A stretch of 64,000 nucleotides of DNA from Microbulbifer bruguierae. GTDB lineage: Bacteria; Pseudomonadota; Gammaproteobacteria; Pseudomonadales; Cellvibrionaceae. The notes below the pieces were generated by a model. It saw only the letters and a list, made by a program, of their open reading frames with translations, was not told where the DNA came from and ran no database searches. The stretch spans positions 620,001 through 684,000 of the forward strand of contig NZ_CP118605.1 of the NCBI RefSeq assembly GCF_029869925.1, read 5' to 3'. Position numbers and translations under genes: made by a program. This document shows, in pieces, positions 27,016-36,430 of the stretch. Positions within the stretch are counted from its first letter, which is position 1. Each line of letters starts with the position of its first letter.

Positions 27016-27049
27016 AAAAAAAAGCGAGCCTCATTTGAGGCTCGCTTTT
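27016..27049 (-). terminator. Terminator after prpF (works in both directions)
   Basis: A 13-bp stem AAAGCGAGCCTCA / TGAGGCTCGCTTT with a two-base loop. On the minus strand it is followed by a run of T (from CAAAAAAAA on the plus strand). It lies about 60 bases after the prpF stop and closes the 2-methylcitrate operon. Confidence 0.9.
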
Positions 27050-27111
27050 AAATTTCCGAAGTCAGCTTAGACAGTTATCACTGCCATTAGTGGCTTCTAC
27101 TGCAAGGTGAA

Positions 27112-28290
27112 CTAGAAACAATCACCAGGCACCCGTACCCAGCCTTCCATCAGAATGCGCGCACTGCGGCTCATAATGGCCTTGGTAGCCGTCCACTGCC
27201 CGTTGACGATTTCCGCTTCCGCGCCAACCCGCAAGGTGCCGGACGGATGGCCGAAGTTCACCACGCTGCGCTCCCCGCCCCCTGCGGCCAGATTGACCAG
27301 AGTGCCGGGAATGGCGGCGGCGGTGCCGATGGCAACCGCGGCGGTGCCCATCATGGCGTGGTGCAGTTTGCCCATGGAGAGCGCGCGCACCAGCAGGTCG
27401 ATTTCACCCGCACCCACTTGCTTGCCGCTGGAGGCGGCATAGCCCTTGGGTGCCGCGACGAACGCGACCTTGGGGGTATGCTGGCGGGCGGCTGCCTCTT
27501 CCACCTTTGCGATCAGCCCCATCTTTACCGCGCCGTGGGCGCGGATGGTTTCGAACATGGCCAGGGCCTTGTCGTCACCGTTGATGGCTTCCTGCAGTTC
27601 GGTACCGGTGTAACCGATATCCGCGGCGTTGACGAAGATGGTCGGGATGCCGGCGTTGATCATGGTGGCTTTCAGGGTGCCGACGCCGGGCACTTCCAAG
27701 TCGTCCACCAGGTTGCCGGTGGGGAACATGGCCCCTTCCCCATCCGCCGGGTCCATGAATTCGATCTGCACTTCGGCCGCCGGGAAGGTGACGCCGTCCA
27801 GTTCGAAGTCACCGGTCTCCTGTACTTCCCCATTGGTGATGGGTACGTGGGCGATGATGGTTTTTTTGATGTTGGCCTGCCAGATGCGCACGGTGCAGAT
27901 GCCGTCCGCTGGCACGCGCGCGGCATCGACGAAACCGCTGTTGATGGCGAAGGCACCGACGGCGGCGGTGAGGTTGCCGCAGTTGCCGGACCAGTCCACG
28001 AACGGCTTGTCGATGGAGACCTGGCCGAACAGGTAATCCACGTCGTGTTCCGGCTGCTCGCTCTTCGACAGGATGACGGTTTTGCTGGTGCTGGAGGTGG
28101 CTCCACCCATGCCGTCGGTCTGCTTGCCGTAGGGATCGGGGCTGCCGATCACCCGCAGCAGGAAGTTGTCGCGCGCGGCGCCCGGAACCTGTGCAGATTG
28201 CGGGAGGTCGTGCAGGCGGAAGAAGACGCCTTTACTGGTGCCGCCGCGCATGTAGGTGGCGGGGACTTTGATCTGGGGTGCGAAGGTCAT
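27112..28290 (-). CDS. prpF: 2-methylaconitate isomerase
   Basis: A 392-residue PrpF-family isomerase that works with AcnD in the 2-methylcitrate cycle, converting the trans-2-methylaconitate made by AcnD to the cis form. The family hallmark is seen at the start: VPATYMRGGTSKGVFF, followed by DGMGGATSSTSKTVIL and the conserved SGNCGNLTAAVG with its catalytic-type Cys. The length is normal (about 390-400). It is last in the operon, 110 bases after acnD, and that gap contains a large inverted repeat. It is followed by a terminator. Confidence 0.95.
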   Translation of the reverse strand: MTFAPQIKVPATYMRGGTSKGVFFRLHDLPQSAQVPGAARDNFLLRVIGSPDPYGKQTDGMGGATSSTSKTVILSKSEQPEHDVDYLFGQVSIDKPFVDWSGNCGNLTAAVGAFAINSGFVDAARVPADGICTVRIWQANIKKTIIAHVPITNGEVQETGDFELDGVTFPAAEVQIEFMDPADGEGAMFPTGNLVDDLEVPGVGTLKATMINAGIPTIFVNAADIGYTGTELQEAINGDDKALAMFETIRAHGAVKMGLIAKVEEAAARQHTPKVAFVAAPKGYAASSGKQVGAGEIDLLVRALSMGKLHHAMMGTAAVAIGTAAAIPGTLVNLAAGGGERSVVNFGHPSGTLRVGAEAEIVNGQWTATKAIMSRSARILMEGWVRVPGDCF

Positions 28291-28320
28291 TTAAGAGTCT
28301 CGCGAGAATGTTTTTTTGGT

Positions 28321-28388
28321 TGTAGGAGCCTGCTTGCAGGCGAACGGTTCGGAGGGTTGAACTGTTCGCCTGCAAGCAGGCTCCTACA
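28321..28388. repeat. Intergenic inverted repeat between acnD and prpF
   Basis: A REP-like palindrome whose arms start GTAGGAGCCTGCTTGCAGG and read back in reverse complement, with a loop of about 20 bases. Similar units lie at 31074, 32358 and 37209. In RNA it would form a long stable hairpin between the two coding regions. Confidence 0.9.
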
Positions 28389-28400
28389 GAGAGGTGCTTA

Positions 28401-30998
28401 TCAGGCTTGGGCTTCGGCTTCGAGGAAGTCCTTGGCGAAGCGCTGCAGTACACCGCCGGCCTCGTAGATGGAAACTTCTTCTGCGGTATCCAGGCGGCAT
28501 TTCACTGGCACGTCTACGGTCTCACCGTTTTTGCGGTGAATCAGCAGGGTCAGGGTTGCGCCCGGGGTGCGCTCGCCGACCACGTCATAGGTTTCGGTAC
28601 CGTCGATGCCGAGAGTCGTGCGGGTGATGCCCGGCAGGAATTCCAGCGGCACCACGCCCATACCGATCAGGTTGGTGCGGTGAATGCGCTCGAAGCCTTC
28701 CGCCACGATCGCTTCCACACCGGCAAGGCGCACGCCTTTGGCGGCCCAGTCGCGCGACGAACCCTGGCCGTAGTCGGCGCCGGCGATGATGATCAGCGGC
28801 TGCTTGCGGTCCATGTAGGTTTCGATGGCTTCCCACATGCGGGTGACCTGGCCTTCCGGCTCGACGCGGGCCAGCGAGCCCTGCTTCACTTCACCATTTT
28901 CGTTGCGCACCATTTCGTTCAACAGTTTCGGGTTGGCGAAGGTGGCGCGCTGGGCGGTCAGGTGATCGCCGCGGTGGGTGGCGTAGGAGTTGAAGTCCTC
29001 TTCCGGCAGGCCCATTTTCGCCAGGTATTCACCGGCGGCACTGCTGGCCAGGATTGCGTTGGACGGCGACAGGTGGTCGGTGGTGATGTTGTCACCCAGC
29101 ACTGCCAGCGGGCGCATACCCTTCAGCGCGCGCTCACCGGCGAGCGCGCCTTCCCAGTACGGCGGGCGGCGGATGTAGGTGCTCTGCGGGCGCCAGTTGT
29201 ACAGCGGGTCGCCCTTCTCGGATTCGGCCTTGGCCAAATCGAACATCGGGATGTAGACCTCGCGGAACTGCTCGGGCTTCACGCTCTGTTTGACGATCGC
29301 GTCGATCTCTTCGTCGCTCGGCCAGATATCTTTCAGGGTGACCGGGTTGCCGTCTTTGTCGTAACCCAGGGTGTCTTTCTCGATATCGAAGCGGATGGTG
29401 CCGGCGATGGCGTAGGCAACCACAAGCGGCGGCGAAGCCAGGAACGCCTGCTTGGCGTAGGGGTGGATACGGCCGTCGAAGTTGCGGTTGCCGGACAGTA
29501 CGGCGGTGGCGTACAGGTCGCGGTCGATCACTTCTTTCTGGATGACCGGGTCCAGCGCGCCACTCATGCCGTTACAGGTGGTGCAGGCGAACGCGACCAC
29601 GTCGAAGCCCAGTTGCTGCAGTTCCGGCAGCAGGTCGGCTTCTTCCAGGTACATTTTTACGGTTTTGGAACCCGGAGCCAGGGAGGTTTTCACCCAGGGC
29701 TTGCGGGTCAGGCCGAGCTTGTTGGCGTTGCGTGCAATCAGGCCCGCGGCAATCATGTTGCGCGGGTTGCTGGTGTTGGTGCAGCTGGTGATCGCGGCAA
29801 TGATCACCGCGCCGTCGGGCATCAGGCCCTCTTCTTCCTTCCATTCTTTCGCAATACCGCGGTTCGCCAGTTCGGATACCGGCAGCAGTGCGTGCGGGTT
29901 GGACGGGCCGGCCAGGTTGCGGGTGACGGAAGACAGGTCGAACTTGAGCACGCGCTCGTATTCGGCGTCTTTCAAAGAATCCGCCCACAGGCCGGTTTCT
30001 TTCGCGAATTTTTCTACCAGCGCTACCTGATCGTCGTCGCGGCCGGTGAGCTTCAGGTAGTCGATGGTCTGCTCGTCGATGGCGAACATGCCGGCAGTGG
30101 CGCCGTATTCGGGTGTCATGTTGGCGATGGTGGCGCGGTCGCCCAGGCTCAGGCTGGAGGCGCCTTCGCCGTAGAATTCGAGATACGCACCCACTACTCG
30201 CTCGCGGCGCAGGAATTCGGTCAGCGCCAGTACCATGTCGGTACCGGTGATGCCGGGCTGCAGTTTGCCGGTCAGCTCGACGCCGACGATGTTGGGCAGG
30301 CGCATGTAGGAGGCGCGGCCGAGCATGACGCTTTCGGCCTCTAAACCGCCCACGCCCACGGAGATTACGCCGAGCGCATCCACCATCGGGGTGTGGCTGT
30401 CGGTGCCGACGCAGGTATCCGGGAAGGCCACACCATTTTTCACCTGCACCACCGGAGACATTTTCTCCAGGTTAATCTGGTGCATGATGCCGTTACCGGG
30501 CGGAATTACGTCGACGTTTTCAAACGCGGTTTTGGTCCAGTTGATGAAGTGGAAGCGGTCTTCGTTGCGGCGCTCTTCCACTTCGCGATTTTTTTCAAAC
30601 GCGTTTTTTTCAAAACCGGGGTGTTCGACGGCCAGGGAGTGGTCGACGATCAGCTGGGTGGGCACGACCGGGTTTACTTTGGCGGGGTCACCGCCCTTTT
30701 CGGCGATGGCGTCGCGCAGGCCGGCGAGGTCCACCAGTGCGGTCTGGCCGAGAATATCGTGGCAGACGACGCGCGCGGGGAACCAGGGGAAGTCGAGGTC
30801 GCGTTTGCGTTCGATCAGCTGTTTGAGGGCGTCGGTGAGCATTTCTGGCTCGCAACGGCGCACGAGGTTTTCTGCCAGGATACGGGAGGTATACGGTAGT
30901 TTTTCATAGCTGCCCGGCTGGATGTTTTCGACGGCCTCGCGGGTGTCGAAATAATCTAAGTCTGTGCCGGGGAGTTTTTTGCGGTATTCGGTGTTCAT
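28401..30998 (-). CDS. acnD: 2-methylcitrate dehydratase, Fe/S-dependent (AcnD)
   Basis: An 865-residue aconitase-family enzyme that dehydrates 2-methylcitrate in propionate breakdown. Iron-sulphur cluster cysteines are visible in AITSCTNTSNPRN and FACTTCNGMSG. Substrate-site segments GTDSHTPMVDALGV, GADYGQGSSRDWAAKG and a C-terminal GMGVVPLEFLPG mark the aconitase swivel domain. The N-terminus (YRKKLPGTDLDYFDTR) is typical of AcnD. The adjacent prpF supports AcnD over a housekeeping aconitase. Inverted repeats flank the gene on both sides. Confidence 0.96.
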   Translation of the reverse strand: MNTEYRKKLPGTDLDYFDTREAVENIQPGSYEKLPYTSRILAENLVRRCEPEMLTDALKQLIERKRDLDFPWFPARVVCHDILGQTALVDLAGLRDAIAEKGGDPAKVNPVVPTQLIVDHSLAVEHPGFEKNAFEKNREVEERRNEDRFHFINWTKTAFENVDVIPPGNGIMHQINLEKMSPVVQVKNGVAFPDTCVGTDSHTPMVDALGVISVGVGGLEAESVMLGRASYMRLPNIVGVELTGKLQPGITGTDMVLALTEFLRRERVVGAYLEFYGEGASSLSLGDRATIANMTPEYGATAGMFAIDEQTIDYLKLTGRDDDQVALVEKFAKETGLWADSLKDAEYERVLKFDLSSVTRNLAGPSNPHALLPVSELANRGIAKEWKEEEGLMPDGAVIIAAITSCTNTSNPRNMIAAGLIARNANKLGLTRKPWVKTSLAPGSKTVKMYLEEADLLPELQQLGFDVVAFACTTCNGMSGALDPVIQKEVIDRDLYATAVLSGNRNFDGRIHPYAKQAFLASPPLVVAYAIAGTIRFDIEKDTLGYDKDGNPVTLKDIWPSDEEIDAIVKQSVKPEQFREVYIPMFDLAKAESEKGDPLYNWRPQSTYIRRPPYWEGALAGERALKGMRPLAVLGDNITTDHLSPSNAILASSAAGEYLAKMGLPEEDFNSYATHRGDHLTAQRATFANPKLLNEMVRNENGEVKQGSLARVEPEGQVTRMWEAIETYMDRKQPLIIIAGADYGQGSSRDWAAKGVRLAGVEAIVAEGFERIHRTNLIGMGVVPLEFLPGITRTTLGIDGTETYDVVGERTPGATLTLLIHRKNGETVDVPVKCRLDTAEEVSIYEAGGVLQRFAKDFLEAEAQA

Positions 30999-31073
30999 TT
31001 ATTTCACCAAAGGGAATCTTGGCTTTGAGTGTTTGCCGAACTGGAGCTCGGCGTTGCCGGCGAGGGATTACCT

Positions 31074-31142
31074 TGTAGGAGCCTGCTTGCAGGCGAACAG
31101 TCCGGTGCTCCGTTGCTGTTCGCCTGCAAGCAGGCTCCTACA
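31074..31142. repeat. Intergenic inverted repeat between prpC and acnD
   Basis: Second copy of the GTAGGAGCCTGCTTGC palindrome, 69 bases, with arms matching base for base except in the central loop. It lies 12 bases past the prpC stop. Confidence 0.9.
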
Positions 31143-31154
31143 GGCGGCTCCCGA

Positions 31155-32279
31155 TTAGCGCTCGGCGATCGGGGTTACCTTGCGCAGTTCTGGACCGGTG
31201 TATTCCGCGCTTGGGCGGATGATGCGGTTGTCGGCGCGCTGTTCAAATACGTGGGCGGCCCAGCCGGTTACGCGGGACATGACGAAGATCGGCGTAAACA
31301 GCTTGGTGGGAATGCCCATGAAGTGGTACGCGGAGGCGTGGAAGAAGTCGGCGTTACAGAACAGCTTCTTCTCGCGCCACATGACTTCTTCGCAGCGTAC
31401 GGATACCGGGTACAGCACGTCGTCGCCAACGTCGGCAGCCAGTTTCTCGGACCACTGTTTGATGATGGCGTTGCGCGGGTCGGATTCGGTGTAGACCGCG
31501 TGGCCGAAGCCCATGATCTTTTCCTTGCGCTCCAGCATGCCCATCAGTTCTTTTTCTGCTTCGTCGGCAGAGGAGAACTTCTCGATCAGTTCCATGGCTG
31601 CTTCGTTGGCGCCGCCGTGCAGCGGGCCGCGCAGGGAGCCGATAGCGCCTGTGATGCAGCTGAACAGGTCAGACAGGGTGGAGGCACATACGCGCGCGGT
31701 GAAGGTGGAGGCGTTGAACTCGTGCTCTGCGTACAGGATCAGGGAGACGTTCATTACCTGTGCGTGCAGGTCGTTCGGCTTCTCGTCGCGCAGCATGTGC
31801 AGGAAGTGGCCGCCGATGGAGTCGTCATCGGTTTCGGTTTCGATGCGCACGCCGTCGTGCGTGAAGCGGTACCAGTAACAGATGATGGACGGGAACGCGG
31901 CCAGCAGGCGGTTGGCGCGGTCCTGTTGCTGGTCGAAGGACTCTTCGCCTTCGAGGTTGCCCAGCATGGAGCAGCCGGTGCGCATGACGTCCATCGGGTG
32001 TGCGCCGGCGGGGATGCGCTCGAGCACTTCGCGCAGCGCCACGGGCAGGCCGCGCATGGTTTTGAGGATGCCTTTGTAGTCCGCCAGCTGGGCTGCGGTG
32101 GGCAGTTCGCCGTTGAAAATCAGGTAGGCGACTTCTTCGAACTCGCAGTTTTCTGCCAGGTCTTTTACGTCGTAGCCGCAGTAGGTCAGGCCGGAGCCGG
32201 ATACGCCCACGGTGGAAAGTGCGGTTTTACCAGCTACCTGGCCACGCAGGCCTGCTCCGCCAACTTTTTTCTCTGCCAT
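31155..32279 (-). CDS. prpC: 2-methylcitrate synthase
   Basis: A 374-residue citrate-synthase-family enzyme joining propionyl-CoA and oxaloacetate. It contains the active-site His segments PLHGGANEAAM and MGFGHAVYTESDPR, and the catalytic Asp near FHASAYHFMGIP and PIFVMSRVTGW. The N-terminus AGLRGQVAGKTALSTVG and the length of about 375 are those of PrpC rather than of GltA (about 430). It lies between prpB and acnD on the same strand. Confidence 0.95.
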   Translation of the reverse strand: MAEKKVGGAGLRGQVAGKTALSTVGVSGSGLTYCGYDVKDLAENCEFEEVAYLIFNGELPTAAQLADYKGILKTMRGLPVALREVLERIPAGAHPMDVMRTGCSMLGNLEGEESFDQQQDRANRLLAAFPSIICYWYRFTHDGVRIETETDDDSIGGHFLHMLRDEKPNDLHAQVMNVSLILYAEHEFNASTFTARVCASTLSDLFSCITGAIGSLRGPLHGGANEAAMELIEKFSSADEAEKELMGMLERKEKIMGFGHAVYTESDPRNAIIKQWSEKLAADVGDDVLYPVSVRCEEVMWREKKLFCNADFFHASAYHFMGIPTKLFTPIFVMSRVTGWAAHVFEQRADNRIIRPSAEYTGPELRKVTPIAER

Positions 32280-32357
32280 CTCTAATTCCCCTTTATCGCT
32301 TTGTTGATGGTGGATGCGCTTTGCTTGTCCACCCTACGGGTTTGGATTCGGTGGTTT

Positions 32358-32427
32358 TGTAGGAGCCTGCCTTGCAGGCGAACGGTCCGGAGTGCGGTTC
32401 GGTTCGCCTGCAGGGCAGGCTCCTACA
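32358..32427. repeat. Intergenic inverted repeat between prpB and prpC
   Basis: Third copy of the palindrome (70 bases). Its arms carry TGCCTTGCAGG and CCTGCAGGGCA, a paired variant of the other copies, so base changes in one arm are compensated in the other. Confidence 0.88.
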
Positions 32428-32438
32428 GGGTGATTGCT

Positions 32439-33317
32439 CTATTTTTTGAACAAGGCATCGAGCTTGTCTTCAAACTCGTGGTAGTTCAGGTAGTCGTACA
32501 GTTCGGCGCGGGTCTGCATGGTGTCTACCACGGCCTGCTGGTCGCCATTGGCCAAGATGCTGGTGTAGACGTTTTCCGCGGCTTTGTTCATGGCACGGAA
32601 GGCAGACAGCGGGTACAGCACCATGTCAGCACCGGATTCCGCGAGTTCTGCCTTGTTGTACAGTTTTGTCTGGCCGAACTCGGTGATGTTGGCCAGGATC
32701 GGTACATTCAGTGCGTCTTTGAACGCGCGGTAGTGTTCCAGCTCGGTCACGGCTTCGGCGAAGATGCCGTCGGCACCGGCTTCGATGCACGCCTGGGCGC
32801 GCTCGATGGCAGCTTCCAGACCTTCCTGTGCGAAGGCGTCGGTGCGGGCCATGATGAAGAAGTCATCGTCGGTGCGCGCGTCTACCGCAGCCTTGATGCG
32901 GTCGACCATTTCGTCTTTGGAAACGATCTCTTTGTTCGGGCGGTGGCCGCAGCGCTTCTGCGCTACCTGGTCTTCGATGTGCACGGCGGCGGCGCCAGCG
33001 CGGATCATCTCTTTAATAGTACGGGCGATATTGAACGCACCCCCCCAGCCGGTATCGATGTCCACCAGCAGCGGCAGGCTGGTGGCGGCGGTAATGCGGC
33101 GCACGTCTTCCAGCACGTTATCCAGGCTGGTCATGCCCAGATCCGGCAGACCGTAGGAGGCATTGGCAACGCCCGCACCGGAGAGGTAGATCGCCTGGTG
33201 GCCGATGCGCTCGGCCATGATGGCGGTGTAGGCGTTGATGGTGCCCACTACCTGCAGCGGCTGGTTTTCTTTCAGAGCCAGGCGAAAGCGTGCGCCGGCG
33301 GATTCTGGTCTGCTCAT
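32439..33317 (-). CDS. prpB: 2-methylisocitrate lyase
   Basis: A 292-residue PEP-mutase/isocitrate-lyase-superfamily enzyme that splits 2-methylisocitrate to pyruvate and succinate. The signature [12 protein letters not shown] contains the catalytic Cys. Metal and substrate residues are visible in [15 protein letters not shown] and [10 protein letters not shown]. The length is as expected (about 290-295). It is the first enzyme gene of the operon, 16 bases after the GntR-type regulator gene. Confidence 0.96.
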   Translation of the reverse strand: MSRPESAGARFRLALKENQPLQVVGTINAYTAIMAERIGHQAIYLSGAGVANASYGLPDLGMTSLDNVLEDVRRITAATSLPLLVDIDTGWGGAFNIARTIKEMIRAGAAAVHIEDQVAQKRCGHRPNKEIVSKDEMVDRIKAAVDARTDDDFFIMARTDAFAQEGLEAAIERAQACIEAGADGIFAEAVTELEHYRAFKDALNVPILANITEFGQTKLYNKAELAESGADMVLYPLSAFRAMNKAAENVYTSILANGDQQAVVDTMQTRAELYDYLNYHEFEDKLDALFKK

Positions 33318-33333
33318 AAGCTGTCTTCTCTCG

Positions 33334-34050
33334 TTAATTCTGTCGGGAAAGTTTGTTTTCGATATTGCTGCGCGACGCGCGGATATGGCGGCGCATCAGG
33401 ATTTCTGCCAGTTCTCCATCGCCCGCTTCGATGGCGTCGATGATGTGGCTGTGCTCACGAAAGGCACGATGCGCGCGCGGGCTCGCCATACCCAGCTGGT
33501 AGCGGTACATGCGCACGCGGTAATAGAGTTTGTTGCAGAGGGTGTCGATCAGCAGGTCGTTATTGGAGGCCTGCACGATGCGGAAGTGGAAATCGAAGTC
33601 CCCTTCCGGCTGGAAGTAGGCGGTGCCTTTTTGCAGTTCTTCCTGCTGTTCGTGTCGCGACAGCATCTGGCGCAACTCCACAAGATCTTCCTCGGAGCGG
33701 TTCTGCGCGGCCAAACGGCAGGCCATGCCTTCGAGCGCTTCGCGCACGTCGTAGAGTTCCAGCAGGCCGCGCTCGCTGAGCTCGACCACACGCGCGCCAA
33801 CGTTTACCCGCCGCTCCAACAGACCGAGGGATTCGAGGCGCATCAGGGCTTCGCGCAAACTGCCACGGCTGGCGTCAAAACGGCGGGCCAGTTCCGGCTC
33901 GCTGATCTTGCTGCCGGCAGGCATGTTCCCTTCAACAATTTCCTTGCGCAGGGAAAAGAACAGGCGATCGGCCAGGCTCTGGGAGCCACGGGCACTTTTG
34001 GGCGTCTCGGTCGCTGTATCCGCTTCCACAGTAGTCGGGTCCAAATTCAT
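33334..34050 (-). CDS. GntR-family (FadR-type) regulator of the 2-methylcitrate operon
   Basis: A 238-residue DNA-binding repressor or activator. I chose ATG 34050 ([11 protein letters not shown]) because a GGAG lies 5 bases upstream; a TTG start at 34065 is also open. The N-terminal winged helix (about 25-95) shows [17 protein letters not shown] and [21 protein letters not shown]. The C-terminal FCD domain carries metal-site-type residues ([14 protein letters not shown] and [15 protein letters not shown]). Its place at the head of prpBC-acnD-prpF makes it the likely propionate-responsive regulator; in other gammaproteobacteria a GntR protein fills this role instead of sigma-54-type PrpR. Confidence 0.9.
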   Translation of the reverse strand: MNLDPTTVEADTATETPKSARGSQSLADRLFFSLRKEIVEGNMPAGSKISEPELARRFDASRGSLREALMRLESLGLLERRVNVGARVVELSERGLLELYDVREALEGMACRLAAQNRSEEDLVELRQMLSRHEQQEELQKGTAYFQPEGDFDFHFRIVQASNNDLLIDTLCNKLYYRVRMYRYQLGMASPRAHRAFREHSHIIDAIEAGDGELAEILMRRHIRASRSNIENKLSRQN

Positions 34051-34073
34051 CAGCTCCGGTGTCAAATCGGGAT

Positions 34074-34152
34074 TGTCGACACATTTAAGGTGTACGAAGC
34101 TTAATGAGCCACTTTTCCAGCGTCAACCGCAATTTTTGTCAACACATTGACA
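34074..34152. promoter_or_regulatory. Two palindromes upstream of the prp regulator gene, candidate operators
   Basis: TGTCGACA (34074-34081) lies 24 bases before the regulator start, and a perfect 6-4-6 palindrome TGTCAA-CACA-TTGACA (34137-34152) lies about 87 bases before it. Both share the TGTC/GACA half-site and are spaced 63 bases centre to centre to within a base. FadR-class GntR proteins bind short palindromes of this kind, so autoregulation is plausible. This is an inference from position. Confidence 0.55.
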
Positions 34153-34501
34153 TTTTGCGACCGACTGGAAGGTCATATATCAGTATTTGAAACGGTTTAC
34201 GGCGTCGAATGGACGGGTGCACAAGCCCACAATGGGACGCTACAGCGGACTCCTGTGAGGCTGTCGACAGGAATAGTAGTCTTGAAATAGCGATATGGGC
34301 ATAATAGCGCCGGCACCATCGACGTGACCCGCCGCACGAAAGACTGCTCCACCACCTTATCCTTAACCGGGTCTCGCCGGGGAAACAGAGCAGTACTTTG
34401 CCGGTGGCACAGCTTCGAAACACTGTTTCGAAAACAGCAAGTCGCGAATACAGCAACGCCGCGAATAGAGCAAAGCCGAGAGTATCGAGCAGAATTGAAT
34501 C
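34153..34501. other. Divergent intergenic region, prp regulator and DUF2062 gene
   Basis: About 350 bases between the putative prp operators and the DUF2062 start. A long minus-strand open frame (34139-34975) crosses it but runs antisense into the DUF2062 gene and shows no protein-like pattern. No terminator or RNA gene was seen. It should hold the DUF2062 promoter. Confidence 0.5.
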
Positions 34502-35020
34502 ATGCCTAAAAGTGTTATCAGGCGCTGGCTGCCAACTCCCGAACAGGTCCGAGCCAATAGTGGCCTCAAGATACTCGGTACGCTGCTGCACGACCCAAAC
34601 CTGTTCCACCTGAATCGTCACTCGGTTTCCGTGGCGTTTGCGGTGGGAATCTTCACCAGTTTCCTTCCCCTGCCCGGCCAGATGCTGATTGCAGCGCTGC
34701 TGGCACTCTGGTTTCGCTGCAACCTGCCACTCTCCATGGCACTGGTCTGGATCAGTAACCCGGTCACCATGCCGGCCATTTTTTACAGCACGTACAAACT
34801 CGGCGCCTGGTTGCTCGGCACCCCACACACGGATTTCAGGATCGAATTGTCGTGGGAATGGTTGACGGAAGAAGTGGGAAAAATCTGGCTGCCGCTGTTT
34901 TCCGGCTCGCTGATCTGCGGAATATTTTTCGCCACTGCGGCGTATTTCTCGATGCAGGCGGTGTGGCGATGGCATGTGATAAAGCGCTGGAAAGCCCGCC
35001 TGGAGCAGCGCAAGACGTAA
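34502..35020 (+). CDS. DUF2062 small membrane protein
   Basis: A 172-residue inner-membrane protein. It has the DUF2062 pattern: HLNRHSVSVAFAVGIFTSFLPLPGQMLIAALLALWFRCNLP in shorter pieces (VAVGIF-like helix, FLPLPGQM turn), then WISNPVTMPAIFY and a last helix LICGIFFATAAYFSM. About three or four helices are predicted and the C-terminus is basic (KRWKARLEQRK). The role of the family is unknown. It stands alone and points away from the prp operon. Confidence 0.87.
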   Translation: MPKSVIRRWLPTPEQVRANSGLKILGTLLHDPNLFHLNRHSVSVAFAVGIFTSFLPLPGQMLIAALLALWFRCNLPLSMALVWISNPVTMPAIFYSTYKLGAWLLGTPHTDFRIELSWEWLTEEVGKIWLPLFSGSLICGIFFATAAYFSMQAVWRWHVIKRWKARLEQRKT

Positions 35021-35140
35021 CCTGATCAGGGCAGATTAATCTGTCTCTTGCGGAGGGCAGGCCTAACCCTGCCCATCTCCGACACTCCCCTAACCGATCT
35101 ACCGCGCCATCCCGGACTTGCTCCGGCATGACGGGATGGT

Positions 35141-36409
35141 TTAGTAGTCTTGGCGCAGAGCGGCCGCAGGCTGTACGCGACTGGCCTGTAGTGCGGGATA
35201 AAGGGTGGCGATAAGGCTTAGCAGAAATCCTGCCCCCATCACCAGCGCAACATCACCCCACTCCAGCTGTGACGGCAGATAGTCCACCGGATAGACATCC
35301 GACTTCAGGAACTGGATTCCAAACAGGGATTCGAGCCCGGACACCAGGTCGGTCACCACCAGGGATCCAATCACGCCCAGCAGGCCACCCAGCAATACGC
35401 CGACCAGCCCCACCAATGCCCCCTGACTGACAAAGGTCAGCAGAATTTCCCGGGTGCTGGCGCCCATGGTGCGGAGAATGGCGATATCGCCATGCTTGTC
35501 GATCACCACCATCACCAGGGTGGAAACCACATTGAAGGCGGCGATGGCGATAATCAGGAAAACCAGTAGCCCCACCAGATTACGGGACATCTGAATGGCC
35601 TGGTAGAGATTGCCGTGGGTTCCGGTCCAGTCATTGCCATAAAAGCCCTCTACCGGAAGCTGGCGCAGCAGCTGCTGAAACACCACAAAGGACTTCAGCA
35701 TATTCTCAACCCGCATCTGCACACCGGCACCACCGGCGCCTCCGGACAGCGCTTTCGCCTGCTGCCAGTCCACAAGGGCGAGGGAGTGATCCAGCGCGGT
35801 GCCGGAGTGGAAAATATCCACGACCTTGAACCCTGCCAGCTGCGCGGCCGCGCGACCGCCGGTTTCCGAGTCACCGCTCTGTGGCACGATCACCGAAAGC
35901 TGCTCTCCCACCGCGATATCCAGCTTGTCGGCAATACCTTTGCCGAGAATGATACCGGGCTCGGCGGCGTCGCTGGTGAGCGCAGCAAAACTTCCGGGCT
36001 GCAGAAATTCCTGAATTGTCGACACATTGATGATGGTTTCGGGGTTTATGCCCTGTACCAGCAACGGGCTTACGTCGAGACCGTTTTTCGCCAGGCCGTT
36101 GACCTGCCACACTTCCGCGGCGGCGGTGACCCCGGGCATGGCTGCCACTTCACCTCTTATTGCCGTCCAGTCGATATCCGGGCTGGCGTTATACACGGTG
36201 GCGTGGGGCATGATGCCGAGGATTCGCTCGCGTAACTCGCGGTCGAAACCGTTCATCACCGACATCACCACGATCATCAGGGCGACCCCGAGAATCAGGC
36301 CAATGGTGGACAGGCCGGAAATAAACGACACCAGCCCGGCGGAATCCTGCCCGCTGCGCTGCGCGCCGGCGTAACGCAGGCCGATATAGGCGGGAAGCGG
36401 TCTAAACAT
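35141..36409 (-). CDS. lolE: Lipoprotein-releasing ABC transporter permease (LolE-type)
   Basis: A 422-residue permease of the LolCDE complex, which extracts outer-membrane lipoproteins from the inner membrane and hands them to LolA. It has one N-terminal helix (LSTIGLILGVALMIVVMSVM) ending in the family motif NGFDRELRERILGIMPHA, a periplasmic domain of about 200 residues, and three C-terminal helices with GALVGLVGVLLGGLLG. It is the third gene of the operon, 21 bases after lolD. It is called LolE by position; the first-gene permease is equally similar to LolC and LolE by eye. Confidence 0.9.
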   Translation of the reverse strand: MFRPLPAYIGLRYAGAQRSGQDSAGLVSFISGLSTIGLILGVALMIVVMSVMNGFDRELRERILGIMPHATVYNASPDIDWTAIRGEVAAMPGVTAAAEVWQVNGLAKNGLDVSPLLVQGINPETIINVSTIQEFLQPGSFAALTSDAAEPGIILGKGIADKLDIAVGEQLSVIVPQSGDSETGGRAAAQLAGFKVVDIFHSGTALDHSLALVDWQQAKALSGGAGGAGVQMRVENMLKSFVVFQQLLRQLPVEGFYGNDWTGTHGNLYQAIQMSRNLVGLLVFLIIAIAAFNVVSTLVMVVIDKHGDIAILRTMGASTREILLTFVSQGALVGLVGVLLGGLLGVIGSLVVTDLVSGLESLFGIQFLKSDVYPVDYLPSQLEWGDVALVMGAGFLLSLIATLYPALQASRVQPAAALRQDY

Positions 36410-36430
36410 TCTTCACCTCAAACACTCCCC

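Noticed and set aside
17000-27100. Integrated phage or integrative element with attachment sites
   Set aside because: No integrase, tRNA gene or flanking direct repeat was found; the island looks assembled from small insertions.
27247-32285. Long plus-strand open frames (up to 645 codons) over prpF, acnD and prpC
   Set aside because: They are antisense frames of high-GC genes, rich in His, Gly and Val with no motif; the minus-strand reading gives complete, motif-bearing enzymes.
34139-34975. Minus-strand frame of 278 codons opposite DUF2062
   Set aside because: It overlaps the whole DUF2062 gene antisense, mixes low-complexity basic segments, and begins and ends without signals.
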